The notes: generated by a model from the letters alone, not told the origin. A stretch of DNA of 64,000 nucleotides from UBA5359 sp002410925 [NCBI: bacterium UBP13_UBA5359] (GCA_002410925.1 DHPR01000019.1:946-64945), one strand, 5' to 3'. Positions 47,352 through 56,646 are shown, numbered from the stretch's first letter. Numbers and translations are program-made.

Positions 47352-47372
47352 AATAGATAGAATCTATCTATT
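47352..47372. promoter_or_regulatory. Inverted repeat AATAGATAG-N3-CTATCTATT in the OLD gene promoter
   Basis: Nine-base perfect arms around AAT lie 30 bp before the OLD gene. A leftward -35-like TTGCGG (47373-47378) abuts it and a weak -10 TATTGA (47350-47355) sits 17 bp below, so the repeat fills the spacer, where a bound dimer would block RNA polymerase. No cognate regulator is adjacent. The rest of 47323-47467 shows only a 7-bp AAGGCCT/AGGCCTT inverted repeat with a long loop after the mannosidase gene. Confidence 0.45.
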
Positions 47373-47467
47373 CCGCAATAAAGCTATGCTGAAAGGCCTG
47401 CCATTCCCGGAGAAAGAGAGGCCTTCGCTCTCCTCCATACCTTAAGCCGCGAGCCATTCTTGCCGGA

Positions 47468-50400
47468 TCAGTCCTGACTTAGGGCTATTCTGAATGTTCT
47501 TATCTCAAACGGTTTTATGCTGAAGCGTATTTCACTGCCGTTATGCTCAACCGCTCCGGTAGTGCGCTCCAGCAAATCGCATTCACAGGCCTCGGCTATG
47601 GCCCGATCAAAGGTCAGCGCAGCCGAGCCTCTGCCGCCATAGGCTTCATAGAGCCTTACAATGATCCCTTTTCCATCCTCAGCCTGCTTGACGGCATCGA
47701 CAACCGTGCCCGGGCGGCTGATTTGAAAGAAGGAGCAGGTGCTACCGTTTGTGCCGATATGTTTGTCGGTCACCAACGCTGTCAAAGGTGCATTCAGCCC
47801 ATGAGCTGCCTGCAGTGTGCCATTCCTCCAATCTCCGGTATGCGGCAATAAAGAATAGGTAAAGAGATGCTTGCCCCTGTCGGCATCCGGATCCGGGCTC
47901 TCCGGAGAACGCAACAGCGATAGACGCATAACGTTATCCTTGATATCCCAGCCGTATTTGCTGTCATTGAGCAGGCTGACGCCGTAATTCGCCTCGGAGA
48001 GATCCGCCCAGCGATGTCCGGGAACTTCAAAGCGGGCCTTATCCCAGCCGGTATTCCAGTGGGTAGGCCGCTCTATGGCACCGCAGGCTATCTCGTATGT
48101 AGCCTTTGAACTATGTACCTCTACAGGGAAAGAGACCTTCAGGAGGGTCTTCCTTTCCTGCCAGTCAACCCTGTTAATGAAATCTATCCTGGGGCTACAG
48201 GCATAAAGAACGATGTCCTGCTCAAGAGTTGATTTGCCGTATTTCAGTTCTTGCCTGAGAAGAAGACGCACGGGACCCCTTTCCATCACCTGTACAGGCC
48301 TGGCAGGAGTAAATGCCCATACTTTGTCCTGATATTGCAACTCTATATCCCAGGCCTCCCATGCGGTAGGCTTATCCTCGAATACCTGTAACTGATTGGC
48401 TCTGCCGCCCTCCGGCAGCACTTCCCGGCTGTTAATGAGATCATACAACCGGGCAATGGTGCCGTCCGATGCCATTTCCATCTCATAAAAAGGAGTGCTT
48501 ATCCTGCCGCCCTCCACTTTAAAAGGCATCTTCGAAGTCTCTTTTTTATCATTGGGTTCAGCAGCCTCGGTTTCAAGCAATCTATAAACGGCACAGCCGC
48601 AGGAGGGCAGGCGGTCAGCCCAAAATACCAGCCTGCCCTCTGCCGACTGGCTGGGAACCTCTCTTCCATCCGGATCAATAACCACCATATTGCCGCCTGA
48701 ACCGGCCTCTATGCTTACCATATCGCTTCTTTCCCAGGAAAGGGAATTGAAAATTACCACCGGCTGCCCGTCACCGCGGGTATCCAGCCCTGCAGCTATA
48801 TCTTCCTGAGCCTTGCGACGCAATCTCTCTCCGCTTTCTATGATATTCTCATACTGCACCCGGGAATCTTTATAGACCTCATTGATGGAGGAGCCGGGTA
48901 TGATATCATGAAACTGGTTGAGCAGAATTGTCTGCCAGCCGGTTCTTAACTCGTCTGCCGGATAGGAAGCCTTATGATTCAGCCAGGCAGCTGCACTGCA
49001 ATACATTTCCGTCTCCCGGTAAAGCAGTTCACTCTTACGGTTGAAACGTTTGTTCCAGGCCTGGCTGGTATATGTCCCCCGATGCAATTCGAAATAGAGC
49101 TCATCCTTCCATACCGGCATATCTTTAGTCTCCGCCGCTATACGGTCAAAGTGATCGTGCACCCGCCCGGTGCATGCTCCGGGCAGTCCGGGAATGTCAG
49201 TCAAACGCGGCAAATACTCCAGCATCTCCCGGGTGGGCCCGCCGCCGCCATCGCCATGGCCGTAGGAAGAGAGCACTTCCGGGCAGCTCCTCTTCGAGTT
49301 ATAGCTATCCCAGAATTGCTGCATCTCTTTCGGCGTAACCAGAGCGTTATAGGTACCGTGAATAAGCTGGGTAAATATCCTGGTGCCGTCTATACCCTGC
49401 CACCAGAAGGTGTTATGGGGAAAGCGGTTGGTATCGTTCCAGCTTATCTTGGAGGTCATGAAGTATTCCAGACCGCTCTTTCTATATATCTGCGGCATAG
49501 CCCAACTGTAGCCGAAAACATCGGGCAGCCAGCCCACCCTGACGTCCACTCCGAACTCTTCTTTGAAGAAACGCTGTGCATAGAGAGATTGGCGTATCAG
49601 CGATTCTCCGGATACCAGGTTGCAGTCATTCTCTACCCAGGTGCCGCCTATAGGTTCGAAGCGCCCTTCTGCAATACGCTGCTTTACTCTGGCATAAACA
49701 GTAGGAAAATGCTCCTTAAGATAGAGAAAAAGCGGTACCTGGCTGCAGACAAAATAATAATCAGGATATTCATCCATCAGCGCCATTACCGTGGAATATG
49801 TTCTGCCTACTTTCCGAGCCGTCTCTTTAAGTGGCCACAACCAGGCTACATCTATATGAGAATGTCCGGCAAAGAATATCTTGCCGGGATTGTCGGCAAA
49901 ACATATCTGCGATAGCTTCTCTTGCAAAGCATTTGAGGCTGCCTCCAGTTCCTCTCGGAAAGACGGAAGAGTCTTGTCCCTGAAATCCACGCCATGAAGG
50001 GCCTCTTTCATAGCCGCAAGAATAGCTTCCTGCAGCAACAAATTCGGCTGAGTTATCGCCGCCTCATGAATTACCTTGAAATTATACCAAAGATGCTCCA
50101 TAGCCTCATCGATGGCGATCAATCGAGCTGAGGAGAGTATATACGGTTTCCGGGAATCCTGCACGACGTATTCACAATAATCCCCGGGCTTTAGCTCTAT
50201 CAAGCAGTCATACTGTTCATCTCCCCTGGCCGTTGCTGCCAGCAGGATATAGCCGCGATTATCATCCACGCCATGAAACGGTTCCCCGTTGATCGACAGC
50301 AACCCTTCGCCCCCGGTCAGAAGTTCCAGGCCTATTCTCTCTCCTTTCCATTCCGGCGGCACGGTTATTTTACGCCGCATAAAAAGAGTCTGCCCCTGTC

Positions 50401-50578
50401 TGCCCCAGATATCCCCGATATTAAGGGTTTTCCATCGATCATCAAAATATTCATATCGCTCCGGCCCCAGATGCCTGGCAGCCCGCATCTCCCAGCCATC
50501 CAGTTCCAGGCTACGGCTTACGACACCACTTGCTATCTCCTCCAGGCGAACCTTGATAATATCTTTCAACTCAGCCAT
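47468..50578 (-). CDS. Glycoside hydrolase family 38 alpha-mannosidase
   Basis: 1036 residues without signal peptide, so cytoplasmic. An N-terminal beta-sandwich (about 1-230) precedes the catalytic domain: FAGHSHIDVAWLWPLKET with zinc ligands His239/Asp243-type positions, nucleophile Asp353 in WLPDVFGYSWAMPQ, and HDIIPGSSI. The C-terminal beta-domains run to the end (FSIKPFEIRTFRI). It trims alpha-mannosides, probably imported oligosaccharides. It lies 23 bp after nadE on the same strand and may share its transcript; it is away from the main sugar operon. Confidence 0.92.
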   Translation of the reverse strand: MAELKDIIKVRLEEIASGVVSRSLELDGWEMRAARHLGPERYEYFDDRWKTLNIGDIWGRQGQTLFMRRKITVPPEWKGERIGLELLTGGEGLLSINGEPFHGVDDNRGYILLAATARGDEQYDCLIELKPGDYCEYVVQDSRKPYILSSARLIAIDEAMEHLWYNFKVIHEAAITQPNLLLQEAILAAMKEALHGVDFRDKTLPSFREELEAASNALQEKLSQICFADNPGKIFFAGHSHIDVAWLWPLKETARKVGRTYSTVMALMDEYPDYYFVCSQVPLFLYLKEHFPTVYARVKQRIAEGRFEPIGGTWVENDCNLVSGESLIRQSLYAQRFFKEEFGVDVRVGWLPDVFGYSWAMPQIYRKSGLEYFMTSKISWNDTNRFPHNTFWWQGIDGTRIFTQLIHGTYNALVTPKEMQQFWDSYNSKRSCPEVLSSYGHGDGGGGPTREMLEYLPRLTDIPGLPGACTGRVHDHFDRIAAETKDMPVWKDELYFELHRGTYTSQAWNKRFNRKSELLYRETEMYCSAAAWLNHKASYPADELRTGWQTILLNQFHDIIPGSSINEVYKDSRVQYENIIESGERLRRKAQEDIAAGLDTRGDGQPVVIFNSLSWERSDMVSIEAGSGGNMVVIDPDGREVPSQSAEGRLVFWADRLPSCGCAVYRLLETEAAEPNDKKETSKMPFKVEGGRISTPFYEMEMASDGTIARLYDLINSREVLPEGGRANQLQVFEDKPTAWEAWDIELQYQDKVWAFTPARPVQVMERGPVRLLLRQELKYGKSTLEQDIVLYACSPRIDFINRVDWQERKTLLKVSFPVEVHSSKATYEIACGAIERPTHWNTGWDKARFEVPGHRWADLSEANYGVSLLNDSKYGWDIKDNVMRLSLLRSPESPDPDADRGKHLFTYSLLPHTGDWRNGTLQAAHGLNAPLTALVTDKHIGTNGSTCSFFQISRPGTVVDAVKQAEDGKGIIVRLYEAYGGRGSAALTFDRAIAEACECDLLERTTGAVEHNGSEIRFSIKPFEIRTFRIALSQD

Positions 50579-50601
50579 CTGCTTCCCCCTGAAATTTATA
50601 A

Positions 50602-52329
50602 TTAATTGTAATGATTGGTTATGGGATAACGCCTGTCGCGGCCCAGGGTCCTGGTAGTCACCTTGATCCCGGGAGGCGCCTGACGGCGCTTATACTCGTT
50701 GCGATTCACCATAGCCGCCACCCTGGCTACCAGTTCACGCGGAGCAAAAGTTATCTCATCCACGCTTAACTCATCCTCAATATAGGCTTCCAATATGGGA
50801 TCAAGAATGTCATACGGCGGCAGACTATCAGTGTCTAGTTGACCGGGGCGAAGCTCGGCCGAGGGTGGTCGGGTGATAATTATCTCCGGTATTACTTCGC
50901 TTTCCCGGTTGATATGACGAGAGAGGCTGTAGACCATGGTCTTGGATAAGTCCTTGATCACCGCCAACCCACCGGCCATATCGCCGTAAAGCGTGCTGTA
51001 GCCTATACTCATCTCACTTTTATTGCCGGTGGCCAATACCAGCCAGCCGAATTTGTTAGACAAAGCATAAAGCAGATTACCACGAATGCGAGCCTGAATA
51101 TTCTCTTCGGTTATATTGGGGGGCAGGCTCGTAAAAAGGGGAGCCAGCTCCGTCAGGTAGTCCTCCATTATGCCGTCGATAGATAGCGTAAGCATCTCTA
51201 TACCGAGATTGGAGCAGAGCTCAGCAGCGCTCTGGCGGCTTATTTCAGCAGAGAAGCGTGACGGCATATTGACACATTTCACACTCTTTGCTCCCATTGC
51301 TTCGGCAGCCAGTACCGCCACCAGGGCGGAATCTATGCCGCCGCTGAGGCCAATAACCACCGTTTTAAAGCCATTCTTATGCACATAATCGTGTAAACCG
51401 AGGCAGAGAGCCCGACGCACCTCTTCCATATCCGGAAGAAGGGACGCCGGCTTACGGATTGCCTTCGGCGATTTTACTTCGGTCTGAAGCTCTCCCAAAT
51501 GAATTATGCCGCCTGCAGCCCCCGACCTCGAGAAGTGAAGCTTGCGCCGGCGGCTGTTCCGCAGACGCTGATGAAGAACTCCTTTAAGATCCATCTCCAT
51601 CAGGCGCAGATCCTCAGCAAAGGCAGCCGCCCTGTTCAACAGATTACCGCATTCGTCAAAGGCTGTACTCATGCCGCCAAAGACCTGTTCATCCTGGCCG
51701 CCGACCAGGTTAGCACGAACAACAGGCATCAGATGCTCGGAAGCCCTGGCGGAAAGCAGCTTTTCACGCTGAGCCGTTCTTCGCAGACAATACGGCTCAG
51801 CAGCAATGTTAACGACCATCTCTACCCCTTTATCGGCCAGGCCAAGGAGGGGTTCAGCCGAATATAGAATATCCTCACTGATAGTTACGCCTATTTTTAA
51901 ATCGTGCAGGGTGAAGATCAAATCACTCTGTCCAATTCCAAAATAACGGCTCTCATCAAAAATGCCGTAATCAGACAAAAAATGCTTATGGTAAATACCC
52001 GCCGCTGTGCCATCATGTAAGAGGGCCGCAGCGTTGAAGATATCATCACTTCGGTCTATAAAACCGACAATAGCGGTTATTCCCTTTGCGGCTGCCGCCG
52101 CTTCCTGCAAAGCGGCCAGATTATCTTCGATAAAGGACTCTTTGAAGAGAAGATCCTCCGGAGGATAACCGGTCAAAGCCAGCTCTGGGAAAACAATCAG
52201 ATGCACCCCAGCCTCTACAGCTCGCCGCATATTCGATATTATCAGATTAAGATTACCCTTAATGTCACCTACCGTAGGATTGATCTGAGCCACAGCCAGC
52301 CTGATGCTCTTATCACTGGAAATAGTCAT
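50602..52329 (-). CDS. nadE: Two-domain NAD synthetase with altered glutaminase nucleophile (Cys to Ser)
   Basis: 575 residues from ATG 52329 (AAGGAT ahead; a TTG 18 bp upstream is also in frame). Residues 1-260 are a carbon-nitrogen hydrolase domain: Glu49 (VFPELALTGYPPEDLL) and Lys115 (YHKHFLSDYGIFDE) of the catalytic triad are present, but the nucleophile position reads GVTISEDIL with Ser151 (codon AGT) where GVTICED is expected. Residues about 310-575 are the ATP-pyrophosphatase NAD synthase domain with VIGLSGGIDSALVAVL and ATGNKSEMSIGY. It amidates deamido-NAD; with a serine it may use free ammonia, or glutamine poorly. Confidence 0.92.
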   Translation of the reverse strand: MTISSDKSIRLAVAQINPTVGDIKGNLNLIISNMRRAVEAGVHLIVFPELALTGYPPEDLLFKESFIEDNLAALQEAAAAAKGITAIVGFIDRSDDIFNAAALLHDGTAAGIYHKHFLSDYGIFDESRYFGIGQSDLIFTLHDLKIGVTISEDILYSAEPLLGLADKGVEMVVNIAAEPYCLRRTAQREKLLSARASEHLMPVVRANLVGGQDEQVFGGMSTAFDECGNLLNRAAAFAEDLRLMEMDLKGVLHQRLRNSRRRKLHFSRSGAAGGIIHLGELQTEVKSPKAIRKPASLLPDMEEVRRALCLGLHDYVHKNGFKTVVIGLSGGIDSALVAVLAAEAMGAKSVKCVNMPSRFSAEISRQSAAELCSNLGIEMLTLSIDGIMEDYLTELAPLFTSLPPNITEENIQARIRGNLLYALSNKFGWLVLATGNKSEMSIGYSTLYGDMAGGLAVIKDLSKTMVYSLSRHINRESEVIPEIIITRPPSAELRPGQLDTDSLPPYDILDPILEAYIEDELSVDEITFAPRELVARVAAMVNRNEYKRRQAPPGIKVTTRTLGRDRRYPITNHYN

Positions 52330-52656
52330 AATTAATAGATCCTTCAACGCTTAGTTCCTTTGTACCTAATACATTTTCCACAAAGCATGAGAAAACCCTT
52401 CCAAAGAGGAATTCCAATTCAAAAGAACGAATACTTTATTAAGAAACCACTTGGAAAAATGCCCGACATTAAAACAATCGCGATCTATTTGCCGCCTGAA
52501 GGCGATAATTTGGAACAGTATCCCGAATACCTGTGCAGATATGAAACAGAGCAAGTAATATATCTGAGAGGAGAAAGCTACTCGGTTCCTTCCATATTTT
52601 GATATTAATTCTTATGCACTTTTGATCACCTTAATTTAAAGAGAGGGAGGAATAAT
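52330..52656. other. Divergent intergenic region between nadE and the PilZ gene
   Basis: 327 bp. A rightward reading frame of about 70-80 codons (52360-52602) lacks a ribosome site and resembles nothing I know. Apart from an A/T-rich stretch and the GGGAGG ribosome site of the PilZ gene, no promoter, hairpin or RNA is evident. Confidence 0.5.
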
Positions 52657-53241
52657 ATGAGCAAAGAATTCACTTTTACAACGGAGAAAAAATCACTTTG
52701 GCAGCGCCTTTCTGCTATGTTCTACATTATATGCAGCAAGTTCGGCGATCAAGGACGTCGCCGGGAAATCAGAACAGAAGTAAATTACCTGCCCATCAGA
52801 TACAAATATATAAATATTCTGGAGGATAGATATGATATGGATTCTCTAACCGTAGAGGATCCTGCCGGAGTTTTAGATTCCTCGGAACAGGAACAAACCG
52901 ACGGCAATTATCCATTGCTTGACGTTAAATACGGTCGTAAGGTGCGCAAAGGCAGGCTGATCGAACTGGGTGTGTACGGCCTGCTGATCGAAGTGGATGC
53001 CGGCATAGTTGTTGGGGATTGGATGGAGATTAAATTCATACTACCCAATACAGTTGTACCTGTGGTTATTGTGGCCGAAGCTATACATATTGCCAGGTTG
53101 CCCGGTAAGGGTAAAAAATTTAAAGCGGGAGTAAGGATTCTTGAATTAAGCGCCAATGATTCTCAGAGGATAAAAGCATATTTAAAACAACGAACCCTCA
53201 TTGATATGGCTGCATCCAGAAAAAAGAACTGCTACCTGTAG
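52657..53241 (+). CDS. PilZ-domain protein (probable cyclic-di-GMP receptor)
   Basis: 194 residues, start supported by GAGGGAGGAATAAT. The N-terminal 50 residues are basic (FGDQGRRREIRTEVNYLPIRYKYINI); residues about 85-180 form a PilZ-type beta barrel (GRKVRKGRLIELGVYGLLIEVDAG, WMEIKFILPNTVVPVVIVAEAIHI, FKAGVRILELSANDSQRIKAYL). The RxxxR part of the c-di-GMP motif could be the upstream arginines and the D/NxSxxG part the LIELGVYG strand, which departs from consensus, so binding is uncertain. No signalling or motility genes adjoin it. Confidence 0.7.
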   Translation: MSKEFTFTTEKKSLWQRLSAMFYIICSKFGDQGRRREIRTEVNYLPIRYKYINILEDRYDMDSLTVEDPAGVLDSSEQEQTDGNYPLLDVKYGRKVRKGRLIELGVYGLLIEVDAGIVVGDWMEIKFILPNTVVPVVIVAEAIHIARLPGKGKKFKAGVRILELSANDSQRIKAYLKQRTLIDMAASRKKNCYL

Positions 53242-53325
53242 CACTGGTAGGCTTGCTACAGATTCAGAAGCAGCTATCCAGGCAAAAAAACCTGATATTT
53301 TTCTGATAAGGCTGTCTTGCATGTC

Positions 53326-53355
53326 TTGCATTGCACACCCTGAAGCTGATAGAAT
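53326..53355 (+). promoter_or_regulatory. Candidate promoter of the marC-like gene
   Basis: TTGCAT at 53326-53331, an 18-bp spacer and TAGAAT at 53350-53355, 28 bp before the ATG. Both hexamers differ from consensus in one or two positions. Confidence 0.45.
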
Positions 53356-53383
53356 TAAGCCGTATTAAAAATGAGGAAGTAAG

Positions 53384-53977
53384 ATGCAACTTTTCATTAG
53401 CCAATACCTGAAGCTCTTCTTTGTTTTGACTCCTTTCTTCGTCATCTCCATGTTCTTGGCTTTGACAAATGAGTACACCGATAATAAAAAGAAGCGTCTG
53501 GCATTTAAAGTAACACTGGCCGTTATAGCAATCAGCTTCTCTATATATATCTTTGGAAAGTATATCTTTCTGATTTTCGGCATAACCCTGGATGCCTTTC
53601 GCATTGGGGCAGGCGCATTGCTCTTCTTATCGGCTGCAGCTTTAGTACAGGGCGGAACAGGCGGCAAAGAAGAGCAAATCCACACCGGCGACATAGCCGT
53701 CGTTCCTCTGGCGTTGCCGATAACGGTAGGCCCGGCTACTACCGGTGTTCTTCTGGTTATGGGAGTTGAGATGGAGAGTATCGCATCAAAGCTGATAGCC
53801 GGTAGCGCTCTTCTATGCGCTATCCTGACTGTAGGTCTACTCCTTTATGTGGCCGGGCATATCGAACGCTGGCTAGGTAAGACCGGCATCTCCATTCTCA
53901 GTAAACTGACCGGATTAATACTGGCTTCCATAGCAGCCCAGATAATGCTGACAGGAATAAAAGGGATGTTGGGCTGA
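53384..53977 (+). CDS. MarC-family integral membrane protein
   Basis: 197 residues, six predicted membrane helices, with GAGGAAG before the ATG. FVLTPFFVISMFLALTNEYTD, FGITLDAFRIGAGALLFLSA and VVPLALPITVGPATTGVLLVMG are family hallmarks (the last is the conserved P-L-P-G-P segment). MarC/SNARE-associated-like proteins have no proven function; some are proposed transporters. It stands alone between the PilZ gene and larB. Confidence 0.85.
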   Translation: MQLFISQYLKLFFVLTPFFVISMFLALTNEYTDNKKKRLAFKVTLAVIAISFSIYIFGKYIFLIFGITLDAFRIGAGALLFLSAAALVQGGTGGKEEQIHTGDIAVVPLALPITVGPATTGVLLVMGVEMESIASKLIAGSALLCAILTVGLLLYVAGHIERWLGKTGISILSKLTGLILASIAAQIMLTGIKGMLG

Positions 53978-54118
53978 TACCTGGCTATCCGCGATATTTA
54001 TCCAGAGAAAGAAGATCATTGATGCGAATATTCCGCCCCCTCTGATGGACTTATCGGCAGCTATGAAAAAGTTTGGAAATAGTGGCTTCTTTCCGCAGCC
54101 GGATACCCGAATGCACCC

Positions 54119-54147
54119 TTGACTCCTCGACACAGCCGGAATAATAT
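54119..54147 (+). promoter_or_regulatory. Promoter of the larBC pair
   Basis: TTGACT (54119-54124), exactly 17 bp, then TAATAT (54142-54147). The start of transcription would fall near 54154, leaving a leader of about ten bases that is little more than the GAGGTG ribosome site. Confidence 0.55.
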
Positions 54148-54164
54148 AGTGTTTGAGGTGCGAA

Positions 54165-54920
54165 ATGCAAATTGAGCATATCGAACATATATTGAAAGCC
54201 GTTAAGAGCGGCGAGATGCAGATCGATGAAGCTATGCAGCGTCTCAAACATCTTCCGTATGAGAACCTGGAATTCGCTAGAATAGATCATCATCGCCATC
54301 TCCGGACAGGCTTTCCCGAGGTAATATTCTGCCAAGGCAAAGCACCGGAGCATATTGTCGCCATCATGAAGAGAGCGGCGGCCGATGGAGAACCGGTGCT
54401 GGCTACCAGAGCAGAACCCTCTCTCTATGATTATATCCGGCGAGAGATTCATGAAGCTGCCTATCATCGTTCAGCCCGCATAATCACTCTCAATGCATCT
54501 TTACCGCAACCCGGCGAAGGGAAAGGGCTGATAGCCGTGGTCTCTGCCGGTACAGCCGATATACCGGTTGCTGAAGAAGCCGTTGTTACAGCTGCCGTTA
54601 TGGGTAATCGAGTCGAGCGCCTTTTCGATGTCGGAGTGGCTGGTCTGCACCGACTGCTGGACAAGATGGAGCTTTTGACCTCAGCCAAGGTGTTGATTGT
54701 GGTTGCAGGCATGGAGGGAGCACTGGCCAGTGTAATCGGTGGGCTGGTAGAAAGCCCGGTAATCGCCGTACCCACCAGTATCGGCTATGGCGCCAGCTTT
54801 CAGGGCCTGGCGGCTCTGCTCTCCATGCTGAACAGCTGTGCTGCCGGCGTTACGGTAGTTAATATAGATAACGGCTTTGGGGCCGGATACTTCGCCGGAC
54901 TTATAAATAGTCGTTTATAA
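54165..54920 (+). CDS. larB: Pyridinium-3,5-biscarboxylic acid mononucleotide synthase LarB
   Basis: 251 residues from ATG 54165, with GAGGTG 4 bp ahead. The C-terminal two thirds is the AIR-carboxylase-like domain (GLIAVVSAGTADIPVAEEAVVTA, VLIVVAGMEGALASVIGGLVESPVIAVPTSIGYG). LarB carboxylates and hydrolyses nicotinic acid adenine dinucleotide in synthesis of the nickel-pincer nucleotide of lactate racemase and its relatives. It is followed 24 bp later by larC. larE and larA are not in the window. Confidence 0.93.
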   Translation: MQIEHIEHILKAVKSGEMQIDEAMQRLKHLPYENLEFARIDHHRHLRTGFPEVIFCQGKAPEHIVAIMKRAAADGEPVLATRAEPSLYDYIRREIHEAAYHRSARIITLNASLPQPGEGKGLIAVVSAGTADIPVAEEAVVTAAVMGNRVERLFDVGVAGLHRLLDKMELLTSAKVLIVVAGMEGALASVIGGLVESPVIAVPTSIGYGASFQGLAALLSMLNSCAAGVTVVNIDNGFGAGYFAGLINSRL

Positions 54921-54944
54921 AATTGGTCGTGAAAGGATTCTCTC

Positions 54945-56111
54945 ATGAAAATAGCTTATCTTGATGCCTTTGCCGGCATCAGTGGAGATATGACTCTCGG
55001 CGCGCTACTGGATGCGGGCCTGAATATGGAGTATCTACAAAGCGAGCTTTCCAGATTGGATTTACACGGCTATACTCTATCTGCAAAAAAAGTAACCGTG
55101 TCCGGCATATCGGCCACCAGGGTCAGCATAGAGGTAAATAAAAATCTTCACCACCACCGGCATTTGAACGATATTCTGTCTATGATAGCCGACAGCGGCC
55201 TGCCTGACAGAGTTATATCTATGAGCACAGCCATCTTCGATCGTCTGGCAAAGGCGGAAGCTGAGGTACATGGGACAGTACCTGAAAAGGTTCATTTTCA
55301 TGAAGTAGGAGCGGTAGATTCCATCCTGGATATAATCGGTAGCTGTATAGGCCTGTATTCCCTGGGCATCGAGAAGCTGATTGTCTCCCCCCTGCCGCTG
55401 GGGCGCGGTTTTGTGAAGTGTGCCCATGGGATTATTCCCCTGCCTGCTCCGGCTACGGTCAAGCTGCTGGAAGGGTTGCCCACTTATGCTTTTTCTGAAG
55501 AAGGAGAAACGGTAACACCCACGGGTGCAGCCATAGTAGCTGCTCTCTGCTGTTCCGTCGGCCCGATACCGGCCATGAACAGCCAAGTTATCGGCTATGG
55601 AGCCGGCACCATTGCCAGGCGCATTCCTAACCTCCTGCGCATCTTCATCGGAGAGGCAGTCGATATGCCGGAAGCTCTGGATACGATTATCCTGCAGACC
55701 TTGATAGATGATATGAACCCTGAAATTTACGAATATCTGATGGAAAAGCTCTATGCCGCCGGCGCTCTGGAAGTTACGCTTACGCCCTGCATCGTCAAGA
55801 ACAGCCGCCCGGCCGTATTGCTGGCAACCATCTGCCCATTGGGCAAGGAGAACATTATTGAAAATATCATCTTGGCAGAGAGCACCAGCCTGGGCCTGCG
55901 GCGTATTCAAGCATCGAGGACCTGCCTGGAGCGAAAGACAATAGAAGTAATCATAGCCGGCAGCAAGATCAAGGTCAAGCTGGGATTGAAGGACGGCAAG
56001 ATAGCCAACATTGCCCCGGAGTACAAAGATTGCCGCTCTCTGTCGGAGCAAAGCGGCCTACCGTTGAAGGAAGTTTATAGGCTAGCCGAGACGGCCGTTA
56101 AAAATTTATGA
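54945..56111 (+). CDS. larC: Nickel-pincer cofactor nickel insertase LarC
   Basis: 388 residues, full-length LarC in one frame (in several species it is split by a programmed frameshift). YLDAFAGISGDMTLGALLDAGL opens it; NLHHHRHLNDI is the histidine-rich stretch typical of the family, and VHFHEVGAVDSILDIIG and ETVTPTGAAI follow. It inserts nickel into the sulfur-containing pincer nucleotide using CTP. Converges on the outer-membrane barrel gene after 10 bp. Confidence 0.93.
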   Translation: MKIAYLDAFAGISGDMTLGALLDAGLNMEYLQSELSRLDLHGYTLSAKKVTVSGISATRVSIEVNKNLHHHRHLNDILSMIADSGLPDRVISMSTAIFDRLAKAEAEVHGTVPEKVHFHEVGAVDSILDIIGSCIGLYSLGIEKLIVSPLPLGRGFVKCAHGIIPLPAPATVKLLEGLPTYAFSEEGETVTPTGAAIVAALCCSVGPIPAMNSQVIGYGAGTIARRIPNLLRIFIGEAVDMPEALDTIILQTLIDDMNPEIYEYLMEKLYAAGALEVTLTPCIVKNSRPAVLLATICPLGKENIIENIILAESTSLGLRRIQASRTCLERKTIEVIIAGSKIKVKLGLKDGKIANIAPEYKDCRSLSEQSGLPLKEVYRLAETAVKNL

Positions 56112-56121
56112 AAAGACACTT

Positions 56122-56646
56122 CTAAAACATCTTATTCAACGTCAAGGTAAAGCCATTGCCGGCATCCGAGCCACCCTGAAAATACTTGCCCTCCAAACGA
56201 GTTCCGGCACTTAGCTGAAAGCCGGCCAGGAGATGGTAGCCGATATTGGTCTCGGATACGGAAGCCACCTCTATGCTATCTTCCAAAATCTTCGTGGTCG
56301 AAAAGTAGACACCCAATCCGGTGCCATAGTAAAAGCGGGTGCCGGGATAGAAGACCTTATTGGTCAGAGTAATTGGCCAAGCGGTTACCTGAGTTTCTCG
56401 GCTCACCCCCGTAATATCCTCCGTATCGGTGGTAATATAGCGCTCCAGGGCAAAGATAGTTTCAGTCGTATTGGTATGCGATACTACCAGGCCGGCGCCG
56501 GCAACCCAGCCGGTACCGTTATCGGTAGACACATACCCCCCTTTAAGCTCATAACCCTGCTGGGCTGAGGCTTGGCTGGGCCCCAAACAGAAGGATAAAG
56601 AGAGCAATAAAATGTATATGCCGTATTTACGCACATGCGCCACCAC
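56122..56646 (-). CDS. Secreted outer-membrane beta-barrel protein
   Basis: 174 residues with signal peptide YGIYILLLSLSFCLGPSQASA (cleaved near 29). The mature part alternates strands (YELKGGYVS, WVAGAGLVVSHT, FYYGTGLGVYFST, NIGYHLLAGFQLSAGTRLEGKYFQGG) and ends TLTLNKMF with terminal Phe, the pattern of an eight-stranded OmpW/OmpA-like barrel. Substrate unknown. Leftward, convergent with larC; it precedes nothing in the same unit. Confidence 0.65.
   Translation of the reverse strand: MVAHVRKYGIYILLLSLSFCLGPSQASAQQGYELKGGYVSTDNGTGWVAGAGLVVSHTNTTETIFALERYITTDTEDITGVSRETQVTAWPITLTNKVFYPGTRFYYGTGLGVYFSTTKILEDSIEVASVSETNIGYHLLAGFQLSAGTRLEGKYFQGGSDAGNGFTLTLNKMF

Noticed and set aside
47396-47434. 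Terminator after the GH38 gene (AAGGCCT/AGGCCTT)
   Set aside because: The stem is only 7 bp, the loop about 19 bases, and no clear T run follows.
52360-52602. Rightward frame of about 80 codons between nadE and the PilZ gene
   Set aside because: No ribosome site, no recognisable motif and no signal peptide; treated as non-coding.
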